Virus record (IMG/VR): IMGVR_UViG_3300042566_001780
Location: 1-64,000 of that record
Source: a virus
DNA: 64,000 bases
Strand: one strand, 5' to 3'
A model generated the notes under the pieces. It saw nothing but the letters and a program-made list of their open reading frames with translations. It made no database searches and had not been told where the DNA came from. Positions 11,431 through 20,913 of the stretch are shown one piece after another. The translations under genes were made by a program, and so were the position numbers. The first letter of the stretch is position 1. Each line of letters opens with the position of its first letter.

Positions 11431-12904
11431 TAAATTATTCGATTTACCAAAAATTGCTTCCTCTGTAAGTCAGGAAGTCACAAGCAAAATAGGAGAAGCT
11501 GCATCAAAAGTTAGTTCTTCTTTAGCTACTTCTGCATTAAACAAAATTGCTAGCGGGGTGCCATCATTTACTGAGCTTGCATCAAGCAATATTCTCGGAA
11601 AAGCTGTATCACCAGTTTTGAGCGAATTATCTGCTAATCTTGGATCTGCAGCATCAGCTTTAGGTGGTCTGGGAACAGGACTTGGTAATTTAGCAAATAA
11701 TCCGTTTGGATTAGATGCAGCATTTGGAGATGCTACAACATCCTTATCTGCGTCTGCATTGCGAGAAACTGTAGGTGAGCCGGCAGATTCTGCAGTAGAT
11801 GAAACTCATAAGGTCAAGCTAATATCTATAGTTGATAATAACTCGGTATATTTTGAAAATATGCCACAAATTCAAGAAACTAGAAGAGCTGAATATGAAG
11901 CTCTTCAACCGCCTCAAATGCCTGGTGAATTCCAAAAATACAAAGGCACAAAGAGCGTTCAATGGACTATTACTGCAACACTAACAGCAGCAACTGTATT
12001 TGAAGCATCTGTCAATCGAGATTATGTGAATTTGCTCAGAACGTGGACATATCCGTATTTCGGTGATGCTCAGCAAGGAACTGGCCGGCTTGGAGCACCA
12101 CCACCAGTAATCTTATTTTCTGGCTGGAGAAACTTAGTTGGAGAAGTGCCAACAGTCATAACAGATTTGAACTGGACTTGGCCAAAAGATGTTGATTGGA
12201 TACCTACTGACTACATAGATCAGTATAGCGGAATGCCGGTACCATTTCCAGCTGTTATTGAAGTGACTATAACTTTAGTTGAATCATTTAGTGCAAATCA
12301 ATTGAATAGTATCAACTTAATAGATTATAGAGATGGAAATATGGTTGGGGCATTTGCGATTCCGGCAAATCAACCAGAAAATTCAGGTGAGCTTTCTAGC
12401 AGCATTGAACCTGATGTTGAAAGTATGATGGCAGAAAGTGAAGCGATGATTGCTGAAATGAGCGCTGTTCCAGAAATTGATATTCCAAATATTGAAGCCT
12501 TGAATCCATTGCCTAATCTTTCTGCAGATGAAATAACAGCTACTATCCCTGAATTAGATGGCGCAGATAGTATGCCAACTTTAAGTGATTTAGGTGACTC
12601 TGATTTTATTGCTCCTTCAGAATTTAACGATCCACCAATTAGTAACTTAGCTGCTGATACAGATGACGTTAATGTAGATGAAGTATTAACAGAAGCATCA
12701 TCCGGGACAATTGAAGAAACTGCAGAAGATATGTCAGTTTTTGCTGCAGCTAGTGCATCATTTAATTTGAATCAATCGACATATTTTGGCGTAGCCTCAA
12801 ACCAATTGACATACACTGGCGATGATCCAATAGTATGGGACAATGTTAATACTGAAAGACTTCGTCGTGGTCTATCAGGATTGCCTAATACTAGACCCGT
12901 ATGA
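11423..12904 (+). CDS. Baseplate tail-tube cap protein, gp48/gp54-like
   Basis: A 493-residue protein. The core at about residues 145-295 (SVQWTITATLTAATVFEAS, YFGDAQQGTGRLGAPPPVILFSGW, DLNWTWPKDVDWIPT, FPAVIEVTITLVESFS) resembles T4 gp48, which caps the baseplate hub and begins the tail tube. The first 110 residues are low-complexity Ala/Ser/Leu helices. The tail after residue 330 is acidic and Glu/Asp/Ser-rich. Its position before gp53 and the spike genes supports a central baseplate role. Whether it is gp48 or gp54 cannot be decided here. Confidence 0.7.
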   Translation: MFDKLFDLPKIASSVSQEVTSKIGEAASKVSSSLATSALNKIASGVPSFTELASSNILGKAVSPVLSELSANLGSAASALGGLGTGLGNLANNPFGLDAAFGDATTSLSASALRETVGEPADSAVDETHKVKLISIVDNNSVYFENMPQIQETRRAEYEALQPPQMPGEFQKYKGTKSVQWTITATLTAATVFEASVNRDYVNLLRTWTYPYFGDAQQGTGRLGAPPPVILFSGWRNLVGEVPTVITDLNWTWPKDVDWIPTDYIDQYSGMPVPFPAVIEVTITLVESFSANQLNSINLIDYRDGNMVGAFAIPANQPENSGELSSSIEPDVESMMAESEAMIAEMSAVPEIDIPNIEALNPLPNLSADEITATIPELDGADSMPTLSDLGDSDFIAPSEFNDPPISNLAADTDDVNVDEVLTEASSGTIEETAEDMSVFAAASASFNLNQSTYFGVASNQLTYTGDDPIVWDNVNTERLRRGLSGLPNTRPV

Positions 12905-12916
12905 TAGGAATCTCAA

Positions 12917-13291
12917 ATGATTAAAAATTCTGTATTATCACAAAATTCCAGATATGTTGCCGGCGGCGCCACTGAAGTTAATGTCAATGCATTAGAGTGG
13001 TGGGAACGAACAAAGTTTTCTTTTGATCAGACTGATATTATCTATTCTGTAGAAAAACACCGAGAAGGAAGATTAGATTTGATTGCGCATGATCATCTTG
13101 GGGATTCAAAACTGTGGTGGTTGATAGCTCAATACAACTCCATCTTAGATGTTTTTACTGAAATTTCTGAAGGAAGAATAATAAGAATTCCCGCTCCAGC
13201 TAGAGCAAAAAGTATGGTAACCGGGCAATTAGGAGGGATTGAATCCCAAAGAATAGTGCCAGTTAATAAATTTGGGCCAGTTATCCTATGA
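12917..13291 (+). CDS. 53: Baseplate wedge protein gp53-like
   Basis: A 124-residue protein. LIAHDHLGDSKLWWLIAQYNSILDVFTEISEGRIIRIPAP matches the LysM-like fold of gp53, the wedge protein that stabilises T4 wedge contacts around the hub. Its 3' end overlaps the next start by 4 bp. AGGAA lies 7 nt before the ATG. Confidence 0.82.
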   Translation: MIKNSVLSQNSRYVAGGATEVNVNALEWWERTKFSFDQTDIIYSVEKHREGRLDLIAHDHLGDSKLWWLIAQYNSILDVFTEISEGRIIRIPAPARAKSMVTGQLGGIESQRIVPVNKFGPVIL

Positions 13292-15411
13292 AATTGATTA
13301 ATGAATTAGATGATTTCCAATCACATTCAATACACTATGTGATGGTTGGATCAAATAACACTGAAGATATTAGATTGTTGTTTGATCCGCAATATCAATC
13401 GTCTACAATACAAGCTATTGATGCATGCAGATCATTAGGTGATAGGGTATTTTTAAAAGATGTAGCTACAAATAGCTCATGCTTTTTGGTATTAGACACC
13501 CGCAGATTTAGTCAATTTTCCATTGACAATTTCGAAATTACAATGTACCCCCAGTCATTGTCTAATCCAAAATCGCTGTCATCATACGTTCATTACACTG
13601 AGGGCAAATTAAGAATTATTGATTCAGTTGGCATATCTTTTGCTAACTTTATGCAATATATGACTGAAAAGTTGTTACAGGTAAATTTCACGGGTGCTGT
13701 TTTTGCACTTCGAATTTTATTTGTGGGCCATTTGTCTGATGGCAGCAGCAAAATGGTTCAGTCAATCACTATTCCCGTTACATTCCAAGACATTAAACTG
13801 GACTTGAATGACGTAAGAGGCATTTATGATTGCACATTTATGCCGGTAGTATCTCTAAAGGACTATGGCAATGGCGCGGATTGGACAAATATAGGCAATG
13901 CTACGTCTTATTTTTCTGGTACAAGTGTCAATAATCTTGGGGATTTAGTTCAGTCATTTGAAGATAACTTGAATAAAGAATCATTAAAGCTTTATCAAGC
14001 AATGACCGCGCGGGTTGTCAATCGCGGGCAATCCTTTAAAAATGTTGACAGTATTGGAAGACCGGTTCAATACATGATAACTATACCCGAGTCATGGGCA
14101 AAGTATCAGTTTAGTGGGCCATCTCAGGGTGCAGCAACAGAAACAAATTTTGTTGATGTTCTTAAGCAAGAAGACTTAAGAAGAGCCCAAACCTCAGAAA
14201 ATCAAGAAAAGAAAACACAAAATACAGGAACTCCTGTTACTAAAGATTCTTATTTGACGGTACCTGCAGGTTGGACAATTATGCAGGTGCTAGATAAGAT
14301 GTTTGCGCAATGCATTGAAATATCAAAACTTGCAAATTTTGCATCTACTGAATCTACGCCAAAATCAGTCAAATTCTATAAGCAGCTAGTTATGTTAACT
14401 AGCGATGCCGAAACTTTTACCGTGCATGTTGATGTTATTGAATTTGAAGTTCCTAATGTTTATTTGGCAGAAAGCGGCCAAGCTTCCCAGATTACTGAAA
14501 AAGATGATGCCATATTTGAAAAAAGAATGGTAAATGGTAAAGAAGTAAAGGTACCAAGAAACTTCATTGAGTTTGATTACATTTTTAGTGGTAGAAACAT
14601 TGATGTGCTACAACTTGATTTGAATATTCAAAATCTGGCATTTATGCTGTCAAATAAAATTGCTGTCGGCAGTGCTAACTTAGTTAGCAACGTTAGCGCT
14701 GAAACACCAGAAAATGGAAAAGGTGTTACGAATGACCAGCATGTCGTGCAATCGTTTAGACAAAAAGACCCAGTTCTTATTCCGCGTTTAACTCAGAGCC
14801 AAAAGAACAATTTCTCTGATTTTTCTGCCAATGCAACTACATCTGATAATTCAAGCCCGCAGGAAATAAATCAACAATTTACTCAAAATTTGTCAAATTG
14901 GTATTTTCAAAGCCCGGTCCAAGCTAAGATGATAATGCGAGGCAATCCTCACTTTTTAAGTAAAGCTACATTTCAGTTTTTGCCAGAGCATATTAGACCG
15001 CGCACCTTAGTTGACGACTCAGGCACTGTAAGTACTGCAAACAGTTCAGTAAAGCAGACTTATAGAAAAAAGCTTGAAGAACATTTAGCAGGTCCAAATA
15101 TGGCTCGACAATCCGATGGTTCATTTAGAGTGACTGGGCAATTGTCTGGTCCAAATATAGCATCGTCGCCGCTGTTTGCAAAGATAAATATTTTTGGCCC
15201 AAATGTCAATTTTATTAATGCAGAACCTATCGCTGGTCAAGACTTTGCTCAAAAGCTTTTTGATACCGGATACTTCAACGTAATGGAAGTAGTATCAAAA
15301 ATAGAAAATTCCAAATTTACGCAAGAATTGAAATTGTATTCTAATGGCTTATATGGAGCGCCTAGCATTACTGCACAAGGTGCCCAAGCTAAACCTAATC
15401 CTCAGGAGTAA
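13288..15411 (+). CDS. Probable baseplate hub-associated structural protein
   Basis: A 707-residue, beta-rich protein between gp53 and the gp5-like spike, which in T4-type genomes is where hub components are placed. Segments such as FIEFDYIFSGRNIDVLQLDLNIQNLAFML (near 425) and WYFQSPVQAKMIMRGNPHFL (near 540) suggest a gp27-like or hub-adaptor role, but I cannot match it firmly. The N-terminus MKLINELDDF belongs to the MKL-type N-termini shared by several late proteins here. No catalytic motif is visible. Translational coupling (ATGA overlap) ties it to gp53. Confidence 0.6.
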   Translation: MKLINELDDFQSHSIHYVMVGSNNTEDIRLLFDPQYQSSTIQAIDACRSLGDRVFLKDVATNSSCFLVLDTRRFSQFSIDNFEITMYPQSLSNPKSLSSYVHYTEGKLRIIDSVGISFANFMQYMTEKLLQVNFTGAVFALRILFVGHLSDGSSKMVQSITIPVTFQDIKLDLNDVRGIYDCTFMPVVSLKDYGNGADWTNIGNATSYFSGTSVNNLGDLVQSFEDNLNKESLKLYQAMTARVVNRGQSFKNVDSIGRPVQYMITIPESWAKYQFSGPSQGAATETNFVDVLKQEDLRRAQTSENQEKKTQNTGTPVTKDSYLTVPAGWTIMQVLDKMFAQCIEISKLANFASTESTPKSVKFYKQLVMLTSDAETFTVHVDVIEFEVPNVYLAESGQASQITEKDDAIFEKRMVNGKEVKVPRNFIEFDYIFSGRNIDVLQLDLNIQNLAFMLSNKIAVGSANLVSNVSAETPENGKGVTNDQHVVQSFRQKDPVLIPRLTQSQKNNFSDFSANATTSDNSSPQEINQQFTQNLSNWYFQSPVQAKMIMRGNPHFLSKATFQFLPEHIRPRTLVDDSGTVSTANSSVKQTYRKKLEEHLAGPNMARQSDGSFRVTGQLSGPNIASSPLFAKINIFGPNVNFINAEPIAGQDFAQKLFDTGYFNVMEVVSKIENSKFTQELKLYSNGLYGAPSITAQGAQAKPNPQE

Positions 15412-15414
15412 TGA

Positions 15415-16521
15415 ATGTTAATGGAAGGCTTTGTGGTAGATACCAATGATCCACAACAAATGGGTCGCGTTAAGGTATGGGTGCCATCAATCGATGGAGA
15501 CAAATACCAAATTAAAAATCTGCCATGGGCTACGTTTGTATCTCCCTTAGCAGGTCAATTAAGAAATTATCCTTCTGGCCCAAATGCATCAGTATCAAAG
15601 GGGCTAGCATCTTATGGATGGTGGGCAATACCAAAAGAAGGATCTCTTGTCATTGTTGGATTACTCTACAATGACCAAAATAGACGCGTTTATATGGGAT
15701 CTTTTTTCCGTGATCATGGAAATAGATCTTTGCCTGCAGGTAGAATGCGGCCAGATATTGGCGATGTGCCATTAACTGATACATTTGATCCTTTAGAACC
15801 CGCAAGTACTAACCTTAAAGATCAATTTAACGGTAAGTTGTCTGCAAGTGAAGCCAAGACCCGCGGAGCAGTTGAGCGTCCAGTAGCGCAAGACAAAACT
15901 GAAAAAGACGGTACTAATGGATACCATGGAGATTTATTAAACCCAAAGGATTATGATAGCAAACCAGCATTTGACCCGCAAACTGTATCATTAACCACTC
16001 CGGGACATCACACTATTGTTTTCCAAGATAACCCTGAAAATGGTCGTGTCCGAATTAAAACAGCTGCCGGACATCAAATTATTTTAGATGATGCCAATGA
16101 GCGAATTTATGTCTCAACTGCAAAGGGCAAAAACTGGATTGAATTTGATCAGGATGGCCGTGTCCATTTATATGCCGAGCAGGATATAAGCATTGCTACA
16201 GCTGCATCAATGAACATCACTGTTGGAAAAGATTTTAAGCTTAATGCTGGTGGATCGGTCAATATCCAAGCAGGATCATCAATGAACTTGGCTTCTTGTA
16301 AAGATATGAATGTTGCTGGCACTGGTGTAAATCTTCAGTCGACAGCAGATTTCAATATCTTAGCTTCATCAAATTTACTGCAAACTGCTAGCAACATTCA
16401 TTTGAATGGTCCATCTGCAAAAAGTGCAGTATGTCCAGTTGTACCATCCGTGGTACCGCAACATGAGCCATGGGTTAGGGAGGCATCAAAGTCAGCCCGT
16501 AATAAGAATTGGAAAGCATGA
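15415..16521 (+). CDS. 5: Baseplate spike protein, gp5/VgrG-like without lysozyme domain
   Basis: A 368-residue protein. The N-terminal OB-fold is clear (VVDTNDPQQMGRVKVWVPS...WWAIPKEGSLVIVGLLYND). About residues 195-330 carry the needle-like beta-prism repeats typical of gp5-C/VgrG: GHQIILDDANERIYV, NWIEFDQDGRVHLYAEQDISIAT, MNITVGKDFKLNAGGSVNIQAGSS. Between them is only a Pro/Asp-rich linker; the lysozyme domain found in T4 gp5 is absent. The murein-degrading function probably lies in the separate lysin at 37945-39555, and the PAAR tip is at 39565-39861. AGGAG sits 6 nt before ATG 15415. Confidence 0.87.
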   Translation: MLMEGFVVDTNDPQQMGRVKVWVPSIDGDKYQIKNLPWATFVSPLAGQLRNYPSGPNASVSKGLASYGWWAIPKEGSLVIVGLLYNDQNRRVYMGSFFRDHGNRSLPAGRMRPDIGDVPLTDTFDPLEPASTNLKDQFNGKLSASEAKTRGAVERPVAQDKTEKDGTNGYHGDLLNPKDYDSKPAFDPQTVSLTTPGHHTIVFQDNPENGRVRIKTAAGHQIILDDANERIYVSTAKGKNWIEFDQDGRVHLYAEQDISIATAASMNITVGKDFKLNAGGSVNIQAGSSMNLASCKDMNVAGTGVNLQSTADFNILASSNLLQTASNIHLNGPSAKSAVCPVVPSVVPQHEPWVREASKSARNKNWKA

Positions 16522-16523
16522 TT

Positions 16524-16898
16524 ATGAGACAAAGTTTATATCGAGGTTTTTCAACTGCAGATTTTCAAAAAACAAAAACATTTTCTGTTGTTAATCAGGA
16601 ATTAGTAAAACGAGATTTGCTCAATTACATCTACACAATTCCCGGTGAACGACCGCATATGCCAGATTTTGGTACCCGGATTCCTTTACTGACTTTTGAG
16701 TTGCTTGATGATATTACGCTAAACATTATTCGTGAAGATCTAAGAAAAGCAGTCAACTATGATCCACGACTTCAACTGCTGGATATGGTGGTATTAGCTG
16801 CACCAGATGCAAACTCGGTTATTGCGGCTCTTGACGTCAGATATGTTGAGTTAAATGTTGTCGACACCATTAGATTAGACTTTGCGAGATCACTATGA
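16524..16898 (+). CDS. 25: Baseplate wedge protein gp25
   Basis: A 124-residue gp25-family protein (T4: 132). SLYRGFSTADF, RDLLNYIYTIPGERPHMPDFGTRIPLLTFEL and a DPRL segment are the family hallmarks; it is also homologous to TssE and GpW. gp25 is part of the wedge core that nucleates sheath assembly. ATG 16524 is preferred to ATG 16518 because GGAAA lies 8 nt before the former. It overlaps the spike stop region and the next gene by 4 bp. Confidence 0.9.
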   Translation: MRQSLYRGFSTADFQKTKTFSVVNQELVKRDLLNYIYTIPGERPHMPDFGTRIPLLTFELLDDITLNIIREDLRKAVNYDPRLQLLDMVVLAAPDANSVIAALDVRYVELNVVDTIRLDFARSL

Positions 16899-17170
16899 AA
16901 ATAAGAGAACTTATTGAGGGTAAAATTAAGCAGTTTGTGATAGACAACCCTACTGCCAAAGAGTTGCCCAGAGTCACCCAGAAGGCCCCAGAGACCCCAA
17001 ATCACTCCTCTATAGATACCACTATAACCAAATTGGCTATGAAGTCTAGGAGGCCCGTAGAAGACGTGAGGGCCATATATGATCAGCTAAAAGCCGCGCA
17101 TCACCCAAACAGTCATCAAGACTATGCCATTCTCATTAGCACTTTGAAGCGCCAATTACGGATTGACTAA
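16895..17170 (+). CDS. Small basic helical protein, unknown function
   Basis: A 91-residue protein between gp25 and gp6, starting MKIRELIEGKIKQFV and so sharing the MK-hydrophobic-x-EL start of other late proteins here. It has a Pro/Thr linker and a charged helical half, including SIDTTITKLAMKSRRPVEDVRAIYDQLKAAHH. Codon use is richer in C and G (for example AGG, GCC, CCC) than its neighbours, hinting at different ancestry. The four-base overlap with gp25 shows co-translation. It might be a baseplate cofactor or an internal protein; neither is proven. Confidence 0.65.
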   Translation: MKIRELIEGKIKQFVIDNPTAKELPRVTQKAPETPNHSSIDTTITKLAMKSRRPVEDVRAIYDQLKAAHHPNSHQDYAILISTLKRQLRID

Positions 17171-17175
17171 TTTTT

Positions 17176-17183
17176 CTAAATAG
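17176..17183 (+). promoter_or_regulatory. Late promoter box CTAAATAG
   Basis: It ends 30 bp before the gp6 start at 17214, in the short gap after the 91-residue gene. Confidence 0.65.
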
Positions 17184-17213
17184 ACTACTGCAACTCTAAA
17201 TTACCAAAAGATT

Positions 17214-20200
17214 ATGGCATTCAGAAATACTCCCGACGCAGAAAGCTGGTCAAAAATATATGAAGCTTTTTCGCAAATAAATTTCACTTCATATGACTAT
17301 GATACTATCAAAGCCTCATTGATAGATTATCTCAGGATCTATTGGCCAGAATCTTTCAATGATTTAATTGAGTCATCGGAGCTCATTGCATTATTAGAAA
17401 TGTTTGCGTATGTAGCAGAGCAATTGGCTTATAGGGTTGACATGGTATCCCATGAAAACTTTATTTCTACTGCTCAGCGAAAACAATCCATTTTGAGACT
17501 GGCCAAGTTGATTTCATACAAGTCAACTCGTAATGTACCAGTTCGTGGATTAGTGAAATTCACTAGCATTACCACTACAGAAAGAATTATTGACAGTCGC
17601 GGCGTTGATTTATCTGGATTAACTGTTAATTGGAATGACCCAAATAATAGCAATTGGAAAGAACAATTTACTACGATCATTAACCGTGTGATGACGAGTC
17701 GACTCGGGCTACCACAAAAGAGCTTTCAAGTCGGTGATGTAGTAATGGATCTATACTCGTTGAATGCTACACCGGCTTCAACAAAAAATGGAGTTCATGC
17801 TTTTTCTGTGCAGACTGGTTTAGATCGCTATTCAATGGAGTTAGTACCAGTTGATTTAGATGTCAATGGACCATATGAACGAGAGCCGGATGTCAATGGA
17901 AATATGTCCATTATTTTTGCAAATGATGGTATTGGTGATAGTTCAGAATACACTGGATTTCTAGGATACGTTAAGCAAGGTACATTAATTCGTATTGATT
18001 ACGCAATTAATGATCAATTACCTAATCGTAAAATCGATTTCTTGCCAGACAACATCAACCATACCGACGTTTGGGTGCAAAAGCTTGATACTAATGGAGT
18101 TGTTGCTGAAAGATGGAAACAAGTTGATACGATATCTGAGCAAAATATCATTTTTAACGGTGACAAGTCAACTCGATTAAAATACGAAGTTGATTCACTC
18201 GAAAATGATCAAATATCAATTGTGTTTGGCGACGGTGATTTTGCTGAAAGCCCAGTTGGCCAATTTAGATTCTGGATGCGCCAATCAGCAAACAGAAACG
18301 TAGTAATTCCAAAAAGCAAACTGGTCAATGAAACATTTAGTTTTACTTATGTTTCTGCTAATGGCACCACTGAGACATGCACGCTTACATTTAGCTTGAC
18401 ATCAACAATGCAGAATGGTTCTGCATCTGAGACAATAGAACACATTCGCCAATCTGCTCCATCCACTTACTATTCCCAAAACCGAATGGTTAATGGTCAG
18501 GACTATAACACATACATGTTGAAGGATCCTTCAATCCTTAGATTGAAGACTATCAATAGAACGTTTGCGGGACAACCAAAATACATTGATTGGAATGATG
18601 CATCTGGAAGCTACGAAAACGTAAAATTGTTTGGCGATGATTTATCAATGCGATATGATTTGAGTCTAAATTCTTTGACTACCACAGTTAGTGGTCAGGC
18701 TTTGATTGATAATGTCATAGAGCCGTTATTGAATGATTCTGGTATTATTACGGCATTAACATATTTGTCAGCTACACATCCTGCTACAACCGGCGTCATA
18801 TCTTCCCCTCGCCGTACTTTCATAGAAGATAATCGTGCGGGCTTACACTATTCAACAGCCAATTCGTTGATTTCATTAATTGCTGGTTCTACTGGCGATG
18901 GATCATTGAAAGAGAAAACTGCTATTCAGGGTCTAATTGATAGACATTGGTATGGAGAGCCCCTCGAGTACATTAAAGGCGATGGTTTACAAGTATGGGC
19001 CAAGATACCAGATCCTGCTCTTAATCCAAAAGATGATTCAAAAATCTATGCAGCTACCGTTCCAAGAACAATTGATGGCATCAATAAGTATCCTCCAGGT
19101 GATGTTGGTTCTGGATTTCAGCCAATTGCCGAGCAGGATTATTTTGCATTAAAATATCATCGCACATCTTTAGGAATTGGTACTGGATCTATTGTTGTCC
19201 ACAATAGGCCAACTGCTGGAAGTGACTTCGACGGAGAAGTTTGGACTATTGAAATAGGTGCAGATTCAAAGACAATTTATGTTCGCTCTTCATTGCGCGG
19301 AACATTCCCGACAGGTGTTGTTGGTGAGGTTTATGAAATAACTCCTGCAGGTCAAATAGCCCCAATAGACTTTTTTACAATATCGCAATTACCAACGGAT
19401 ATCGTATTTGAGCCAGGCGATGCATTTATTTTAGATACCCCAACTAATGCAGCTCCGACTGTTAGAAATATTGCCCCGTATTTTAATACTAGCTCGGTGA
19501 TTAACTTAAATGGTTGGTGGGAATTACTTACTACCGGTGCTAATGACTTGGGTGCAGAATTTGCAAACGGTCCAACCAGTGCAGCTCCTTATTTCCATGA
19601 TCAAGTATATGATCCATTTGGCGATAGGAAGAATAGTTGGTTGATTTTTGTCAAGAAAATCAAGCAACAACCAACTAACGTTGTGATTGGTTATGAAGTA
19701 TTCTATAGAAGTTTGAAATTGCTCGTTGAATCCCCAACAACCAAATTTTGGTTCAATGAAGTAGATCAGATTCTTGACAGCGATACTAAGAAGAGAGTAT
19801 TTGATAACATTAAAGTTTTGCGGTCTAATAAAGACTGGGCAGGGAATGTTATTAAGAGCACTCAGCTTTATGACGTCATTGGAGCGGTGAAAAAATCCAC
19901 TGGCGAAAATGACATCAATAAATTGCACATAGTACCATCTGATTTATTACAAGAAGATACTAGTGGAAATCTTGAGCCAGATCGTTTATTGCAATTTATC
20001 AATTTTGCTGGATTAAATGCCGCTGAAAGCTTTGAGTATTTTGATTTAGAGAATCAGGCCGTTATCCTTGCTGGCACTAGCAAATCGGCAGCTGTTAATG
20101 CTTTCAGCAGTAAAAGTATTTCCGCATTTGGTGTAGTTGCTTCATCTAATCCAGTTCAAGCTTATGGTCGCAGATTGTCTGCTGCAAATAGAACAGATGC

Positions 20201-20825
20201 TGCTGCAAAAGGTTTGGACTTTATGTGGCAACATTTTGCTCCTAATACTAACATAATTGATCCATCAGTAACAAATATCCATGATTGTTATATTTTGACT
20301 GAGGGATATTATTCTTCTGTGATTAATTTCGTTCGCGGAATAAGTTCAATTACGCCAATAGAACCAACATCACTTGACCTAAGAAATTCATATAGCTATT
20401 TGTTGAAAAACAAAATGTTAAGTGATACTTTGGTATTACATTCTGGTAAAATAAAGCTTTTATTTGGTGCTTTAGCTGAACCACAGCTAAGAGCAAAATT
20501 CAGAATAGTTAGATCACCAGGTTCAAGACTGACAAATGAAAAGATAAAAGAAGAATTGCTAAACGTAATTAATTCTTATTTTGAAATATCAAATTGGGAT
20601 TTTGGTGAAAGCTTCTATGCAACAGAATTGATTGCATTAATGCATCAAAAATTACCTACTGAAATTTCATCTGCTGTATTAGTGCCGTTGTACTCAACCA
20701 ATTCATTTGGAGATATGTTTACAGTTGATTGCGGTGAAAATGAGTTATTGCAATCGGCCGCAATGATATCTGATATTGAAATTGTTGATGCGCTAACTCC
20801 CACCACATTGAGACAAATCAAGTAG
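17214..20825 (+). CDS. 6: Baseplate wedge protein gp6-like
   Basis: A 1203-residue protein (T4 gp6: 660). The first 120 residues match gp6/baseplate J-type proteins: SLIDYLRIYWPESFNDLIESSELIALLEMFAYVAEQLAYRVDMVSHENFISTAQRKQSILRLAKLISY. The C-terminus (TPIEPTSLDLRNSYSYLL...FEISNWDFGESFYATELIALMHQKLP) also fits the gp6 end domain. The extra length lies in the middle as inserted beta domains. gp6 forms the dimeric wedge ring that changes shape on contraction. It has its own late box. Confidence 0.88.
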   Translation: MAFRNTPDAESWSKIYEAFSQINFTSYDYDTIKASLIDYLRIYWPESFNDLIESSELIALLEMFAYVAEQLAYRVDMVSHENFISTAQRKQSILRLAKLISYKSTRNVPVRGLVKFTSITTTERIIDSRGVDLSGLTVNWNDPNNSNWKEQFTTIINRVMTSRLGLPQKSFQVGDVVMDLYSLNATPASTKNGVHAFSVQTGLDRYSMELVPVDLDVNGPYEREPDVNGNMSIIFANDGIGDSSEYTGFLGYVKQGTLIRIDYAINDQLPNRKIDFLPDNINHTDVWVQKLDTNGVVAERWKQVDTISEQNIIFNGDKSTRLKYEVDSLENDQISIVFGDGDFAESPVGQFRFWMRQSANRNVVIPKSKLVNETFSFTYVSANGTTETCTLTFSLTSTMQNGSASETIEHIRQSAPSTYYSQNRMVNGQDYNTYMLKDPSILRLKTINRTFAGQPKYIDWNDASGSYENVKLFGDDLSMRYDLSLNSLTTTVSGQALIDNVIEPLLNDSGIITALTYLSATHPATTGVISSPRRTFIEDNRAGLHYSTANSLISLIAGSTGDGSLKEKTAIQGLIDRHWYGEPLEYIKGDGLQVWAKIPDPALNPKDDSKIYAATVPRTIDGINKYPPGDVGSGFQPIAEQDYFALKYHRTSLGIGTGSIVVHNRPTAGSDFDGEVWTIEIGADSKTIYVRSSLRGTFPTGVVGEVYEITPAGQIAPIDFFTISQLPTDIVFEPGDAFILDTPTNAAPTVRNIAPYFNTSSVINLNGWWELLTTGANDLGAEFANGPTSAAPYFHDQVYDPFGDRKNSWLIFVKKIKQQPTNVVIGYEVFYRSLKLLVESPTTKFWFNEVDQILDSDTKKRVFDNIKVLRSNKDWAGNVIKSTQLYDVIGAVKKSTGENDINKLHIVPSDLLQEDTSGNLEPDRLLQFINFAGLNAAESFEYFDLENQAVILAGTSKSAAVNAFSSKSISAFGVVASSNPVQAYGRRLSAANRTDAAAKGLDFMWQHFAPNTNIIDPSVTNIHDCYILTEGYYSSVINFVRGISSITPIEPTSLDLRNSYSYLLKNKMLSDTLVLHSGKIKLLFGALAEPQLRAKFRIVRSPGSRLTNEKIKEELLNVINSYFEISNWDFGESFYATELIALMHQKLPTEISSAVLVPLYSTNSFGDMFTVDCGENELLQSAAMISDIEIVDALTPTTLRQIK

Positions 20826-20832
20826 TTTTGAA

Positions 20833-20846
20833 CCGGGGCGTCCCGG
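20833..20846 (+). terminator. GC-rich hairpin after gp6
   Basis: CCGGG, loop GCGT, CCCGG. The stem is strong in this AT-rich sequence and starts 8 nt after the gp6 stop, but no T-run follows. It may pause or weakly terminate transcription, or protect the 3' end, before the next late box at 20866. Confidence 0.45.
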
Positions 20847-20865
20847 GACAGTTTGCGAAAATTCT

Positions 20866-20873
20866 CTAAATAG
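20866..20873 (+). promoter_or_regulatory. Late promoter box CTAAATAG
   Basis: It ends 40 bp before the start codon at 20914, the longest spacing of the set. Confidence 0.6.
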
Positions 20874-20913
20874 GCTTAATTGATCGTTATGTCCAATTTA
20901 GAGAATTTAAAAC

